Position numbers and translations under genes: made by a program
Assembly (NCBI GenBank): GCA_015183035.1
Contig: JACZZP010000008.1
Location: 992,001 to 1,056,000 of the forward strand
Source: Meloidogyne chitwoodi
Lineage: Eukaryota > Nematoda > Chromadorea > Rhabditida > Meloidogynidae
Direction of reading: 5' to 3'
Length of the DNA: 64,000 nucleotides
Notes under the pieces: generated by a model
The model's input: only the letters and a program-made list of their open reading frames with translations
Told to the model about the DNA's origin: nothing
Database searches by the model: none
Shown here: positions 1 through 11,074 of the stretch, one piece after another
Position numbering within the stretch: position 1 is the stretch's first letter
How the letters are laid out: every line of letters starts with the position of its first letter

Positions 1-420
1 AAATGCATCCCAATATGTCCTGCTCCACATCCAACATCGATACACACAGCATTTGACTTGAGTAGATCAAAAACTTTAATTAAAATTTAACGTGTTAATC
101 AAAAGAATTTACGCAAGAAAAAACCTTTATCTGCTAAACGATAACCAAACTGAAATATTTAAAAATTAATTTTAAGAATATTAATTCTATAAAACCTCAT
201 CTCTTAAAAATCTAGTTAATTCAAATTCATTTTGTGATACACTCCAATTTCTTTGTTTCCTTTTTGTTTCTCTGTCAAATACCTAAAAATAGGAAAAATA
301 AAAATTAAATAATTATCATACTCTAATAGTACTATAAGAAGGAAGAACAACTTTATTTGTTGAAGTACTAGCACAACGCAAATAACAAATTAAACGAGAA
401 GAGGAAGCCAAAAATGACAT
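1..420 (-). CDS. NDUFAF5: NDUFAF5-like mitochondrial methyltransferase, N-terminal part (cut by window edge)
   Basis: This is the 5' part of a class I SAM-dependent methyltransferase. The family acts in the mitochondrial matrix as an assembly factor for respiratory complex I (arginine hydroxylation of NDUFS7). Three exons read from an ATG at 420. They give a Ser/Thr/Arg-rich N-terminus suited to mitochondrial import, then VFDRETKRKQRNW, RFLRDE and FGYRLADKVFDLL, which is the order seen in NDUFAF5, and then the SAM-binding motif I VCIDVGCGAGHIG. The introns are short GT-AG introns. The reading frame is open to base 1 and the rest of the gene lies outside the window. It follows ALG3 on the same strand after about 310 bp, so it could be the last gene of a cactin-ALG3-NDUFAF5 operon; that is an inference. 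Assignment rests on recalled family motifs. Confidence 0.85.
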
Positions 421-729
421 CAATTTTTAAATAAAAGTTGTTAAAATAATGAATAAATATTTTAGAAGTATTAAATCATTTAAATTAAAAAAAATGAAAA
501 AAACAATTTAATTATAATACAAATAAACACAAAAATTTAAATAAAAAATGGTTCCCATACAAGATTGAAACTATATAAATTGTCCAGAAGAGAATAAATA
601 TGTAAAGACAAACAATCACCTTCCTTTGGTAATCAAAGAAACAATAAAAGTGATACTGAATTTTTATTATCACCAATGTGCTCTTTTTAATTAGTTTCAA
701 TCCTGTAGGTTAACTCGAATATATGTAGT
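421..729. other. Intergenic, ALG3 3' end to NDUFAF5 start
   Basis: About 310 bp of A+T-rich DNA between two same-strand genes. An open frame on the minus strand here reads as hydrophobic low-complexity sequence that continues neither neighbour. I see no gene in it. Confidence 0.6.
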
Positions 730-2514
730 TTAATTAATATTTTTTATTCTTTTCATTCGACAATTGAAAGCCAAAAATAAAATAATTGCATGAAGGCAGT
801 GCAGCAAAAAAGAACTTGTAAATGTTGAAGGATATATATTCCAACAAACTTCAATCAAAAATAAAATTGGTACCCTAAACAAAAAAAATAAATTTTAAAA
901 TATTTTTAAAAATAAAATACCTAAACAAAACAGATTTAAATGGAATAGTAATATTATTGTAAGAGTCATTGTCACCCTTGTATAAAATATGATCAAACCG
1001 GTAGACTGGTGAAAATAATAAATATGGAATAGAATGGTAATACCAACAATAAAATTGATAATGTAAAGAACGGGCAAAAGTTATTCCAATCAAATTAGCA
1101 GTAAATAGGGCAAATAATACATCTAAATAATTAATTAATTTTTAAAAATAATTAAAAATAAACCGTGTGTGTCAAGTCTTGTTCTAATTCCAAACCAAAG
1201 TCTTTTCAAAAGATTTATTAAACCACCTTGTTCACTGAAGAAATAAATTAATTAACATTTAAAAAATAAATACCTAAACCAAACTTTAAAAGCAAAAATA
1301 CTCAAAAATGTAAAATGAAAAAACAAAAGTAGAAAATGAAAACGTTTATCGAGAAAAACTTCTTCAGGTAAAATTTTCCAATTTACTGTCCATTTGTAAA
1401 GAAAAACCCGATTTAGTTCAAAGGCACGACTCAAATAAGCTAAAGGATAATTAAAAAAGAATTCCAAAGCAATAAGACACTTAAATAAAAAAAATTATTT
1501 ATTTATTTAATTGCTTTTAAACCTGAATAAATCCACAAACTAAGAGAAGAAAATAAGTATCAAAAAAACCATTACTGAGTAGTAAAATAAAGAAAAGAGC
1601 TGGGGCAAACAAAAGTATATTCATTTTTACACCAATTGCTACACTTAAATTTTTTTTGAATGTTTTTTATTTTTAAATAAAAAAATAAAACAAAAATAAT
1701 TTTCGGATAAAAAATATTTATTACTTAAAAATTTTAAAATATTTAATTAAATTTTAAAAAAATATTTTGCCTATAAAAAACACAGCCAAATATCCATTGT
1801 CTTGAAATAAATAAATTAACAGATAAATAAAATAAAAATATTGCAATAGGATCATTAAAAAGTCGAAGAATATAAATTGAATGAATTCTATAAGAACTAA
1901 AGCAAATCAAACAAAGCACAAAGGGAGGAATCTTTAAAAAAATAAATAAATTTTAAATTATAAATAAACACTTACTCTTCTACTTTTAAAATATAATCGA
2001 AATATAAGTAAAAGGTTAAAAATATATAAAGAAGCAAAAATATATTGAGCTCTTCTAATATTTCTTCCTTTATCAGTTAATGAATAAAAAAATCGGTAAA
2101 TGTAAAGATGAGCTGCTGGATAACTATCAAAAATATTTAAAAAATAAAAATATTAAAAAAACTTACACAATAGGACCTGTATCACCAGCAATTTTTGAAT
2201 AATTATGTTCTCCCTTTAAATATACTTTAACTTGTTGCATATACGTTTTCCAATCAATTTCTGTATCTGTTAAAAGTTAAAATTTAATTAAACAAAATAT
2301 TTTAGTCTCAAAAAAATCATAAAATAATTTTAAAAATAAACTAACATGGAACTCTCTGAATTATTTGATAAAGCATTAATAATTCAGCAAAGATCATGAA
2401 AATTCCAGCAAGGAAAAATCCAACATCATTAACTGTTAGCAGTGAGCGACAAAATTGATACCAAAAATATTTAAAACGTTGATTTTGTCGAAATGAACCA
2501 ATTTGTGAAGGCAT
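730..2514 (-). CDS. ALG3: ALG3, Dol-P-Man:Man5GlcNAc2-PP-Dol alpha-1,3-mannosyltransferase
   Basis: ALG3 adds the first dolichol-phosphate-derived mannose on the luminal side of the ER during N-glycan precursor assembly. The start at 2514 gives [14 protein letters not shown]. Successive exons give [44 protein letters not shown] text, [23 protein letters not shown] text (here [15 protein letters not shown]), then [16 protein letters not shown] and a final exon with CWNIYPSTF. These are hallmark ALG3 segments in the expected order. The protein is strongly hydrophobic with many membrane helices. The frame closes with RIKNIN and a stop at 730. The gene lies 157 bp downstream of cactin on the same strand, and a good acceptor (TTTAAATTAG) sits 11 bp before the ATG, consistent with trans-splicing in an operon. 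The exons look intact. Confidence 0.92.
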
Positions 2515-2671
2515 TGATTAACTGGCTAATTTAAATAAAAAACAAATGATTTATAAATTTAAAAAAAAAAATAAATAATAAATGAAAATAAATTAAAAAA
2601 AAATCAAAATATTTTTTTATATTTTATGCGTTGAATAATATAAAATTATTTACAAATTAAAAATCAATTAA

Positions 2672-5025
2672 TTAACGTCTATATCGATATCGTTTGAAGA
2701 AAAACCAGAGTTGGAAAACTCCATTCTGGAATTGACATTTATATCCATGTTTATAGCTAATTTCCCATTCTCTATTAACAATTTTAAATCCAATATCTTC
2801 GTATGGAGGACCAGATTTGAAACGAACAATGGCAAAATCTGAATCTTCACATTTAATTAATGCAAAACTAGGTGTTTGTGTATGATCAAGTAAATCAGGA
2901 TAAAAAATCTGAATAAAAAAAGAATAAATTAAAAATTTAAATTTTTTTACATTAAATCTATATCCTTGAACAATCTTTGGAGGTGGATTATCAATGTCGT
3001 AGTGTGTCTGATTGTATTTATTCCAATCAAAACCAGTATGGACCTAAATAATATGTTATATATCAAAAAGTTATTATAATAAAAATAAATAATTACACGA
3101 TTGAAATAACGAGGTTTTCTAGGTCTATATTTGTCAGACCACAAAAAATGCTGTTTTTCGAGTGCTTCTTCAACGGCAAAAACTGCTTCATCTTCAGTCA
3201 TTCCTTGTTTTGCAATATCCATCATTCGTTTGTCACTTGCCTAAAAATTAAAAAAATAAATGAAACAGCTGACATAATCTTATAAAAACCCCTTCTAGAT
3301 AAAAAATTTAAAAATTCATTATTTTTTAATGAATAAATATACCGATAAATCAGCATCATTTCTTTCAGTTCTTTTCTTTTTTCTAACTTCTTGTAATTTC
3401 TTTGCATCATCACTTTCATCTAAAATTTCAATGCCAGGCATTATATGAGTTTCACTCCCATATGTTGGACTATATCGACCAAATTCATAGCATTTAAGAG
3501 AAAATTGTCGCATATGACCTTTGCTATCGAGTTGCCTAAAAATTAAATTAAAAATAAAATATTTAATTTAAAAATAACTGAAAATGATGTTCTTTAACTT
3601 CATCCTCAAACTTTTGAAAATCATCTAAAGAAAATGGTACAACAAATCTGGTCTCTTCCACTTCTCTTCTAAGCTCTTCCATTGAATTAGCAGATTTCCA
3701 AACGGCTTCAGAGTCTTTCGAAGAATATAGTTCTTTTGATTTTTGATCGACAAAATTTGAAAGACTCTCTGAAGTTTCTTCTTTTAATTCTTTCATTTGC
3801 TCTTCTCGAATTTTCTTAAGCCATAATTTCTGAATATTGGTATAATTCTCTCCTAAACGTTGTTTTGCCATATATGGACCAAGTTGATTCAATAATGCTT
3901 CCCAATAGCTAACATCTGTTCCTTTGCTTGCATTTTTTATTTTCGCTACAATCTGACTTTCTAAATGCTGCAAATCAGTATATGACTTTCCCTTAACATT
4001 TTAATTAAATATTTATTTATTGAATATCAAACCTTGAAAATTTTAAAAACTTCCTCTTGAACAGAAGAATGAACGGTTCCGCTATCCGAAGACCGGCGTC
4101 TATTTTCAAGTAATTTCTTTAACATACTTTTCGAAATTGTTTCAATATCATCCCAAAAATCAATATTCTTTCGTCCATCAATCAAACGATATACCTAATG
4201 AGACAAATAATATAATAATCATTCACAATCAGAAAAAACAAAAATTTACTCCAATATCAGCAACGAGGTCCTCCAAATCATCAATTGAATTTTTTGGGAT
4301 ATAACTCAAAGGATTATCCAATTGAAAATCATCTTCTGAGGATTCATCAAAATAAGAAATATATCGAGCCAATAAATCTATTGGTTTTGCTCTTCCTTCT
4401 TTAATTCGAATAGATGAACGTAGTCTTGCTTGCTTCATGTGAAAGGCGTCCTCTGTTCGATTCCAATCGCAAAGACGCCGTTCCTGGTCACGATTAATCA
4501 TTTCCACATCTTCTTTGGCTGCATCACGAGCCTCACGATTTTTTTTTAATTGTTCCATTTCAGCAAAATTCTTGGCAATTGTTTCACGATTTCTAAAATG
4601 TTTATTAAAATATATATAAATTTTTATTTACATTTTTTCAACTTTTTTTCTTGACACAGAATCCTTCCCTTCTGTTTCCCATTTTTTCTTCCAAATAAAA
4701 GTATCCGAAAGGCTAGTGTCATTGAATGGATTGTTCAAATCAGTGTAAGGAATACCTTCTGGAAATGCCTTTAATGCTTCTGCCCTCCTTCGTTCTTCCT
4801 AAATGTACCAAATTTATAAAATAAATTATATAAAAGAAATACTTTTTGTAATTTTTTAGCAATTCTCCTTGCCCGCTTCTCATCAGGTGTTTCGAGTTCT
4901 TTCATTCGAAGCTTTTCCTCTTTCTCTTTTTGCATCTTTTCATGTCGTTTTTTGTCAAGCAGATTTTGGAATTCATTATCATCATTTGACGAATATGAAT
5001 TCTTACGAAGTTTACTCTTACTCAT
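2672..5025 (-). CDS. CACTIN: Cactin, spliceosome-associated protein
   Basis: Cactin is a nuclear spliceosomal C-complex protein of conserved eukaryotic sequence. Exons from 5025 give a charged N-terminus (MSKSKLRKNSYSS, then a Lys/Glu-rich coiled-coil region). The middle carries IPYTDLNNPFNDTSLS, FHMKQARLRSSIRIKEGRAK and PIDLLARYISYFDE, which is the cactin mid domain. The C-terminal cactus-binding domain follows: YSPTYGSETHIMPGIEI, then KPRYFNRVHTGFDWNKYNQ-type sequence, then GYKCQFQNGVFQLWFFFKR, ending RYRYRR at 2672. That basic C-terminus after an aromatic run is typical of cactin. About ten short introns interrupt it. It would be the first gene of a possible three-gene operon with ALG3 and NDUFAF5 downstream. 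No lesions were seen. Confidence 0.93.
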
Positions 5026-5172
5026 TTTTGAATTTTTATGAACACTTCTGGAAGATCAGTTCAACTTAAAAATATTTAAATTTATGTAAATTAATCAATA
5101 AATAAATAAAAAAAACTATTTTGGTTTTAAGACAAAATAACAAAATACAGATAAAGTGTTTCACTTATTTAT

Positions 5173-5368
5173 AGGGGATCACCCTATAGGCCGAAACCCT
5201 ATTGATCGATTTGCCAATTGGTCAAATCCCTTAAATGTAAAATAATAAAACACTCCCAATAGGTCCAAGTTTGAATGGGACCAAATTGTTTTAAGAGATT
5301 TGACCGAATTGGCGATTGGACAAATTGTCTAATCAATCTATAGGGTTTCGATCTATAGGGGTGGACCC
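5173..5368. repeat. Foldback repeat between cactin and MCU
   Basis: The left arm (about 5174-5232) and right arm (about 5293-5367) are imperfect inverted repeats. Both carry CGAAACCCTAT, a CCAATT(C/G)GTCAAAT-type block and a shared CTATAGG(GG) end. The spacer contains AAAACACTCCCAATAGGTCC, which recurs near 35,272, 53,964 and 55,414, so this belongs to a dispersed family. Target-site duplications could not be fixed. It lies just upstream of the MCU start. Confidence 0.7.
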
Positions 5369-5441
5369 AATTTTATTTATTTTGCTAAAGTCTTTGAATT
5401 TCTGCCTTATTTATTGGCTTATAAAATTTTGCTATTTTTTG

Positions 5442-6723
5442 ATGTCGGTTTTGCCAACAACTATTTTTAAGCTAGCAATTAATTCTCGGAGTTTTGGATA
5501 TTTTAAGGTAAGCTCAAATGAATTTTAGATTCAAATCTTTATTTAGAATTTCAACATATTTTCTCTCACTACATTTTCAACAAATGGGACATGTAAATTG
5601 ATTGATCAAATAGAAAAAGCTTCTTATGGTGGACAAGTTTATTTAAAGAATGGACTGCCTTTTATTGACATTCCTTTGCCTTCACGTAAAGAAAATTGTA
5701 ATTATTTGAATTTCATGAAATTTTGTTGATAGTTCAGCCAACTGGAAAAAGAGTAGAAATTATATTTTTCAGGTCATTTTATTTTAAGACCTTTTGGTGA
5801 CACAATCGGATCGTTTTCTGAGGCATTATCTAATGAGGATAGTGGAATTGAAGTTGTTGCTTTTTACACTTCTGGTAGTTTATTTTTTTATCAAACTAAA
5901 TATAAATATTTTTATTAATATTTAGAAGGACTTCGAATATCAAAATATACGCGCGTACAGCATTTACTCTCTTTTCCAACATTCTATCTTCGAATTAATG
6001 ACTCCTTTTATAAATTTGACGTGGACACTTCATTTTACCTTTCTAGCTTAGATAAGGCTGAATCATTCAATGACATAAGATCAAAGGTTTTGATTAAACA
6101 AAATTGATATTTTTTTTTAGATTTCTACTCTCTATACAGTATTTGATGTGGAGGAATATAAAATCAAAAGGGAAAGTGTTCTTCAAATTAATTTAGAAAA
6201 TATTGAAAGAAAGTTGAGGCCACTAATAATTGTGGGAAATATCTAATAAATAATTTTAATAAATATTTTAGATTAGAAAAAACATTGAAGCAGAATGTGA
6301 AAAGTTTGCTAGGCGAATTTTTTGGTCAGGTTTCTCTGTCATTTGTTTTCAAGTTGGCGTTTTTTCAAGGCTTACATGGTGGGAATATAGTTGGGATATT
6401 ATGGAGCCTATTACTTATTTTTCAACATTTTCGAGTGTCGTAATTGCACTTGCCTATTATTTGGTTACAAAACAAGTCAATAATATTAAAAATTAAAGAA
6501 AATTAGTTAATTTTCAGAATTTTGAATATTCATCGGCAAATTTTCGGATTTTCAACAAAGATTTTTATAGACGAGCACGAAAATACAGGTTCAACATTTT
6601 GATTTTTAAACCACTCCTATTTTTAGTTTTGATGTAGCCCACTTTAACGAACTTATAAGACTAAAAAATGTATTAAACTATGAGCTACAGAGAATAAGAG
6701 GCAGTGAATCTATAGATTTTTAA
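5442..6723 (+). CDS. MCU: Mitochondrial calcium uniporter pore subunit
   Basis: MCU forms the Ca2+-selective channel of the inner mitochondrial membrane. The start at 5442 gives MSVLPTTIFKLAINSRSF, a basic/hydroxylated leader suited to import. Next come GLPFIDIPLPSRKENC and HFILRPFGDTIGSF (the N-terminal MCU domain), then FYLRINDSFYKFDVDT. The first membrane helix is in the exon with FWSGFSVICFQVGVFSRLTW. The selectivity-filter segment reads WWEYSWDIMEPITYF and contains the invariant WDIMEP motif. The second helix follows, and the protein ends RIRGSESIDF before a stop at 6723. Short GT-AG introns separate the exons and no lesion is seen. It converges on SDHD, 284 bp away. No MICU regulator is visible in this window. 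Confidence 0.95.
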
Positions 6724-7006
6724 GTAGTATAATAATGGAGTTTGGGCGCATGTATTTCCTGAAATTTTTTCCAACCACGAGCTTGCAACTAAAATGACTT
6801 CTTTAATTTAAAAACAAATTTAAGGAAATTTTCGGCATACTATTGAGAATAACAGGCTCTTCTACATGAAGACTTTTTATGTGTTATATACCAAAAATTA
6901 GTAGTTAGTTGCAAGAAAAAACCAATATACATAATTTTTATAAAATAAACTTTGTATTGATTTTACAAATCTAATATTTTAATAAAATGTCGTGTCATTT
7001 TTTCAT

Positions 7007-7548
7007 TCATAAACTAAACACTTTCTCGAACGATTTAGTTAAACCAATGTCAAACAGATTGAAATGAAGTAATCCAACAAGCAAAACTGTTGACACTACA
7101 TAAACAAGTGCTGGTGAAATTTTTGCCAAGCGTTCACCAACGATTATTGGACGGGCATAATCCTACAGTTATTAATTAAAATTTTTTGACTTTTAAAGAA
7201 CCTGAACGACTGACATTATTCCCCTGAATAATTTTAAAAAAATTAAATTAAAATGTAATGTCAACGATTTTTCTACCAGTGTGAATGCATTACAATAGCA
7301 GCTGAAAGTAGCAAATCCATTGTAGTTCCATGAATAAAATAGGCAGCAGGAAGTAACGGAAACATCCCTACAGCAAGGTAACGTTCAAGTTTGAATTGAA
7401 GTGCGTGAGGTCCCATTGCAGCATGAGTGTTTAATTTAGAAACAATTACATTGTTTAGCGGAAAATACAACGAACGCATCGAACCGATTTTGGCTAAATG
7501 TTGAAGCGATGCATTGGTTGAACTTTGAAAAATTTTTCCATATATCAT
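7007..7548 (-). CDS. SDHD: Succinate dehydrogenase cytochrome b small subunit (CybS)
   Basis: This membrane anchor subunit of respiratory complex II binds heme b and helps form the ubiquinone site. The ATG at 7548 starts MIYGKIFQSSTNASLQHLAK, a likely mitochondrial leader. The mature part has helix 1 (RYLAVGMFPLLPAAYFIHG) and helix 2 ending HSHWGIMSVVQDYARP. In that segment the His and the Asp-Tyr pair match the heme and quinone residues of the family. Helix 3 is ALVYVVSTVLLVGLLHF and the end is SFEKVFSL. Two small introns split the gene at HSHW|G and VVQ|DYARP. Its promoter region is shared with the divergent ENOPH1 gene and now holds a hAT-type element. Confidence 0.93.
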
Positions 7549-8224
7549 TGTTGGATTATAATCTAAAAATTAACAGACCTTATACTTTAAATTTAAAATT
7601 AAGGCTCTTAAAAATAAGTAAAAATTCTAAAAATAAGACTAAAAAAGTCAAAGGTTTTCTGAAAAATGAACTCAAAAGATTTGAAGTAAACTTGATAAAT
7701 TTCTTCCTCTCCCTCTACTTTCGTCAACGGATAATTGTCAAAGGACCTTTCGCCAAGGATATTTCGTCGATAAACAAAATTTATAATAAAAGAATACTAA
7801 AAGAGGTTAAAAATGACAAAAGCGTGAATATATCGATTAGATCAGTTCTAACAACTGATTGGAAAGTTCCAGTTCCGGAACTACCAAATTTCTGGAACTC
7901 GTTTGGAAATGGAACCATGGAACTACCAAATTTTTGGAACTGGAACTAGTTCTGGAACTGGCCGGAACTAGTTCCTTACCCCACAATAGTTCCGGAACTG
8001 GAACTATGAAAATTAAAAATGCAGTTCCGGAACTGGAACTACAAAAATTCAAAAACAAGTTCCGGAACTGGAACTAGTTCCGTGGAAATTTTGGAACTTT
8101 TCCATCACTGCTAACAACGGCCATGTAGTTGTTTTTATCTCTAGTATTCTCATCCACTAGCGAGTTTTACTATCTATTTTCGTTATAAATTCTCTAAGCT
8201 GTCAATTTTATAAAGCAAATTTTA
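7549..8224. other. Divergent intergenic region SDHD / ENOPH1
   Basis: Apart from the mobile element at 7856-8110 there is about 300 bp on the SDHD side that stays open on the plus strand. It shows no start context, splice structure or recognisable protein. I treat it as non-coding promoter DNA. Confidence 0.5.
7856..8110. mobile_element. hAT-type miniature element (GGAACT-rich)
   Basis: A 255-bp element is flanked by an 8-bp direct repeat CTAACAAC (7848-7855 and 8111-8118). The right end reads inward as CAGTGATGGAAAAGTTCC and the left end as TGATTGGAAAGTTCC, an imperfect terminal inverted repeat that has apparently lost its first bases. An 8-bp duplication with a CAGTG terminus fits the hAT superfamily. 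The interior consists of repeated palindromic units built on AGTTCCGGAACTGGAACTA. No transposase is encoded. Confidence 0.8.
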
Positions 8225-9188
8225 ATGGAAAAATTATCGTTCAAAACAATATTGACAGATGTTGAGGGAACAACAACGTCGATTGACTTTGTGAAGGTAA
8301 TTTTAATTCATATGAAAAGCATTTTTTTAAAATTCGAAAATTAAAATTTCAGAATATTCTTTTTCCATTTTCTTCTCAACAAGCTGGTATTTTTATTAGA
8401 AAGCTTAATGGAGAACAACAGCATCAAAAAATACTCGACGATTTAATAAATACTTCAAATGAATATACAAAGGAAAATAATGAAGTTTTAGCGATTGGAA
8501 TAAATGATGAATGTGAAGCACGAATTTCTAAATTGATTTCTAATGTTTTACTATGGATAAAACAGGATAAAAAGGTTAAATTTAAAATTAAATTTTCTTT
8601 ATAATTTTAGTATACTGCACTAAAAAATTTACAAGGACTTATTTGGGAAGATGGCTATCAAAAAGGCCTGATCAAAGCACAGTTTGTTTTCTTCAAAATA
8701 CATTTTATCCTTTATCCTTAGTGTTTATCCTGATGTACCTATAGCCTTTAGACGATTGAATGAAGCTGGCATTCCTATTCATATTTTTTCTTCCGGTTCA
8801 ATCTGGGCTCAAAAACTACTTTATTTGCATACGGATTATGGAGACTTAGAAAAGGTTTTGTTATTTTAAAAATTGGAAATTTTTTTTAGTTTATTTTGTC
8901 ACATTTTGATACGACCATTGGTCCTAAATTTGAGAAGGAGAGCTATCAACGCATTGTTGAACAGATTGGCATTTCTCCAAATAATGTGCTTTTCCTTACT
9001 GACATTGAGAAAGGTTTATTTTTAATAAATAAAATTATTTGTCATTTTTTAATTTTAAAGAAGCATATGCGGCTAAGTCTGCAGGCCTTCAAGTTCGTTT
9101 GGCTTTACGTCCGGGTAATGCTCCACTTAGCGAAAGTGCACTTAAAGAATTTATAACATTTTCAACCTTTGAAGAAATTTTTAACTGA
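8225..9188 (+). CDS. ENOPH1: Enolase-phosphatase E1 (methionine salvage)
   Basis: This bifunctional HAD-family enzyme enolises and dephosphorylates 2,3-diketo-5-methylthiopentyl-1-phosphate in the methionine salvage pathway. The ATG at 8225 starts MEKLSFKTILTDVEGTTTSI. The DVEGTT box is HAD motif I of this family. Later exons give LQGLIWEDGYQKGLIKAHVY, PIHIFSSGSIWAQKLL (motif II, SSGS) and HFDTTIGPKFEKESYQRI. Motif III/IV is VLFLTDIEKEAYAAKSAG, followed by RPGNAPLSE and the end FEEIFN. Domain order and length match the family. Six short GT-AG introns join in frame. No damage was seen. Confidence 0.94.
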
Positions 9189-9294
9189 ATTTTAAATCAC
9201 AATATGCAAAAATGCTTTAGTATACATATCTCAAAACAAAATAAATTCTCAAAATTTTTAATACTTCCCAGCAGACAGAATAAAATAGAATAAT

Positions 9295-9847
9295 TTAACC
9301 TAGCCTTTTAATGTATTCTGGATAACTTATCACCCCGTCCCCATCCAGATCGACCTCTTTAAAAATTTCATCGACCTGTTTTTCAATTTCTTCGTCTTTT
9401 ATTGCAATATCCGCATCATCCTCTTTGTGGTTATGGTGAACAGCCTAAAATTTATTATTTATACACAAATTCTTTTTAATTATTGTAACCTTCCAAAGTT
9501 CAATACCGTCAATGTGACTATCCTAAAAAAATAAAAAATATGAATAATAAAAGAATCCAACCTTATTCGTGTCATAAATGTCAAAGTAATGAAACCTTTC
9601 GTCGGCTTCACTCATCTTTTTATTCTCGTCAATCTCTTCTATATGCATTTTTAGGTGACTAAAAGTAACAGATAAAATAGTTCTCAAACAACATACCTTT
9701 CATCATAAACCTCTGTTTTCTCGCCAAACTTAGCTAATGAAGCTAGAGTTAAATCTAAAAATTGTTTTCCTAACAAGAAAATTAAAACCAAATTTTACCT
9801 TTAATCGAATGATAATAAAATATTAATAGTATAAAAATAGTTAACAT
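9295..9847 (-). CDS. Secreted EF-hand protein, MCFD2-like, copy A
   Basis: This is a small secretory-pathway Ca2+-binding protein with two C-terminal EF-hands, as in MCFD2, the cargo-receptor partner of LMAN1. The ATG at 9847 gives a hydrophobic leader (MLTIFILLIFYYHSIK). Then come ESHLKMHIEEID, FHYFDIYDTNK, the loop DTNKDSHIDGIE, and after a short linker the loop DLDGDGVISYPE followed by YIKRLG. In both loops positions 1, 3, 5, 9 and 12 are acceptable Ca2+ ligands. It lies 151 bp downstream of copy B on the same strand, with a TTTTCAG acceptor in the gap, suggesting an SL-trans-spliced operon pair. Identity to vertebrate MCFD2 is by architecture only; other short EF-hand proteins are possible. 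Confidence 0.85.
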
Positions 9848-9997
9848 ATTATTATCCAAAAATCAAAACGTTTTTTAATAAAATATTAATAAATACTGAA
9901 AAGTATCGGATAGGCCACAACTGTTCAAACAAGGATAAAAAATGAATGACGGAAAATGAACGTAGGAATCAAAAGTAAAGCAACCACAAAATATTAA

Positions 9998-10561
9998 CTA
10001 TTCCTCCCTTTGTATTCCTTTTATATATTCTGAATAATCAATTGCACCATTACCATCCAAATCAAAAATTTTCATAACATCTTCAACCTCTTTCTCAACC
10101 TCATTATCGCTCAGTAAAATCGATTGCTGTTCTCCCTTTTCATGATCATGGTGAATAGCCTTTAGATCATCTTAATTTTAAATTAATTGAAGAAAAAACC
10201 TTAGGAACTTCGACCCCATCAATGACGCCATCCTTAAATTAAATATCTTAATTTAAAATATTAAATATAACCAACTCTGTTTGAATCAGCCATTGAGAAG
10301 TAATGGTAACGTTCTTCATCAGGGGTCATTTTCTTTTCGTCCATCTCCATTTGATCTTCTAAATGCATTTTCAAATGCCTAAAAAATATTTAGGCTGGTA
10401 AAACATTTTAAAGAAAAAATAAACTCTTCGTTATAAACATTCTCTTTATCGGCAAAATTCGACGCTAAAATAAAATAAATGTTTAAATAATTAAAAAAAT
10501 TACCAGAAGACCATTCACAAAGTACTAATTGTAAGAGAATTAATATTATTAAAAGCTTCAT
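9998..10561 (-). CDS. Secreted EF-hand protein, MCFD2-like, copy B
   Basis: This is the second member of a three-gene tandem. The ATG at 10561 gives a clear signal peptide (MKLLIILILLQLVLCEW). The body has EHLKMHLEDQMEMDEKKM, YHYFSMADSNR, EF-hand loop 1 DSNRDGVIDGVE, the segment AIHHDHEKGE, and loop 2 DLDGNGAIDYSE before YIKGIQREE and a stop at 9998. Both loops keep Asp at position 1 and Glu at position 12, so Ca2+ binding is expected. Exon boundaries fall at the same places as in copy A, which supports origin by tandem duplication. A role in the ER/Golgi or outside the cell is inferred from the leader and from MCFD2. Confidence 0.87.
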
Positions 10562-11074
10562 TTCAAATATTTTACAACCGATACTTCATTTATGATGAGG
10601 AATTAAAGACAGACAAAAAATTTGGGCAAATCAATAAGTCAGTTTTGCCAGTTGGCACATTGATTGACTAACATTTCTTTTTTAGGATTGCCTTTTTTGG
10701 ATAAACAAAGTAAAAATGATAATTTTTACCAAAACCAATATTTAATTACAAAATAAAAAGCAACACAAATTAACAGAAAGGGTTGAAAAATTCCGCCAAA
10801 CAAATTAATACTGGAGATAATCAAAAGAAATTTACTATTAATATTATTTTAAAAAATTTAACGGAACTATATATTAAAAATTTATAAATAAAACCATTTA
10901 TTATGATAAAATAGTTGTTAAGTCGCAGTTTGTGGAATGATTATGCACAAAAACGAGTTTTGCATAATTTCAATAAGCAAATTAATAAACAAATTAAAAG
11001 TAGAAACAATTAAAGTAAGTAGAATATCACATGGATGAAAGAAATTATGAAAGATAAATAGGTTTGAAATTTTA
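10562..11074. other. Intergenic between MCFD2-like copies B and C
   Basis: About 510 bp of A+T-rich sequence serving as the upstream region of copy B and 3' flank of copy C. I see no gene or clear repeat. Confidence 0.5.

Noticed and set aside
512..700. Hydrophobic minus-strand open frame between ALG3 and NDUFAF5
   Set aside because: It lies after the ALG3 stop and joins neither neighbour by splice sites. Read as 3' flank.
7509..7949. 146-codon plus-strand open frame
   Set aside because: It overlaps the SDHD first exon in antisense and runs into the hAT-type element. No recognisable protein.
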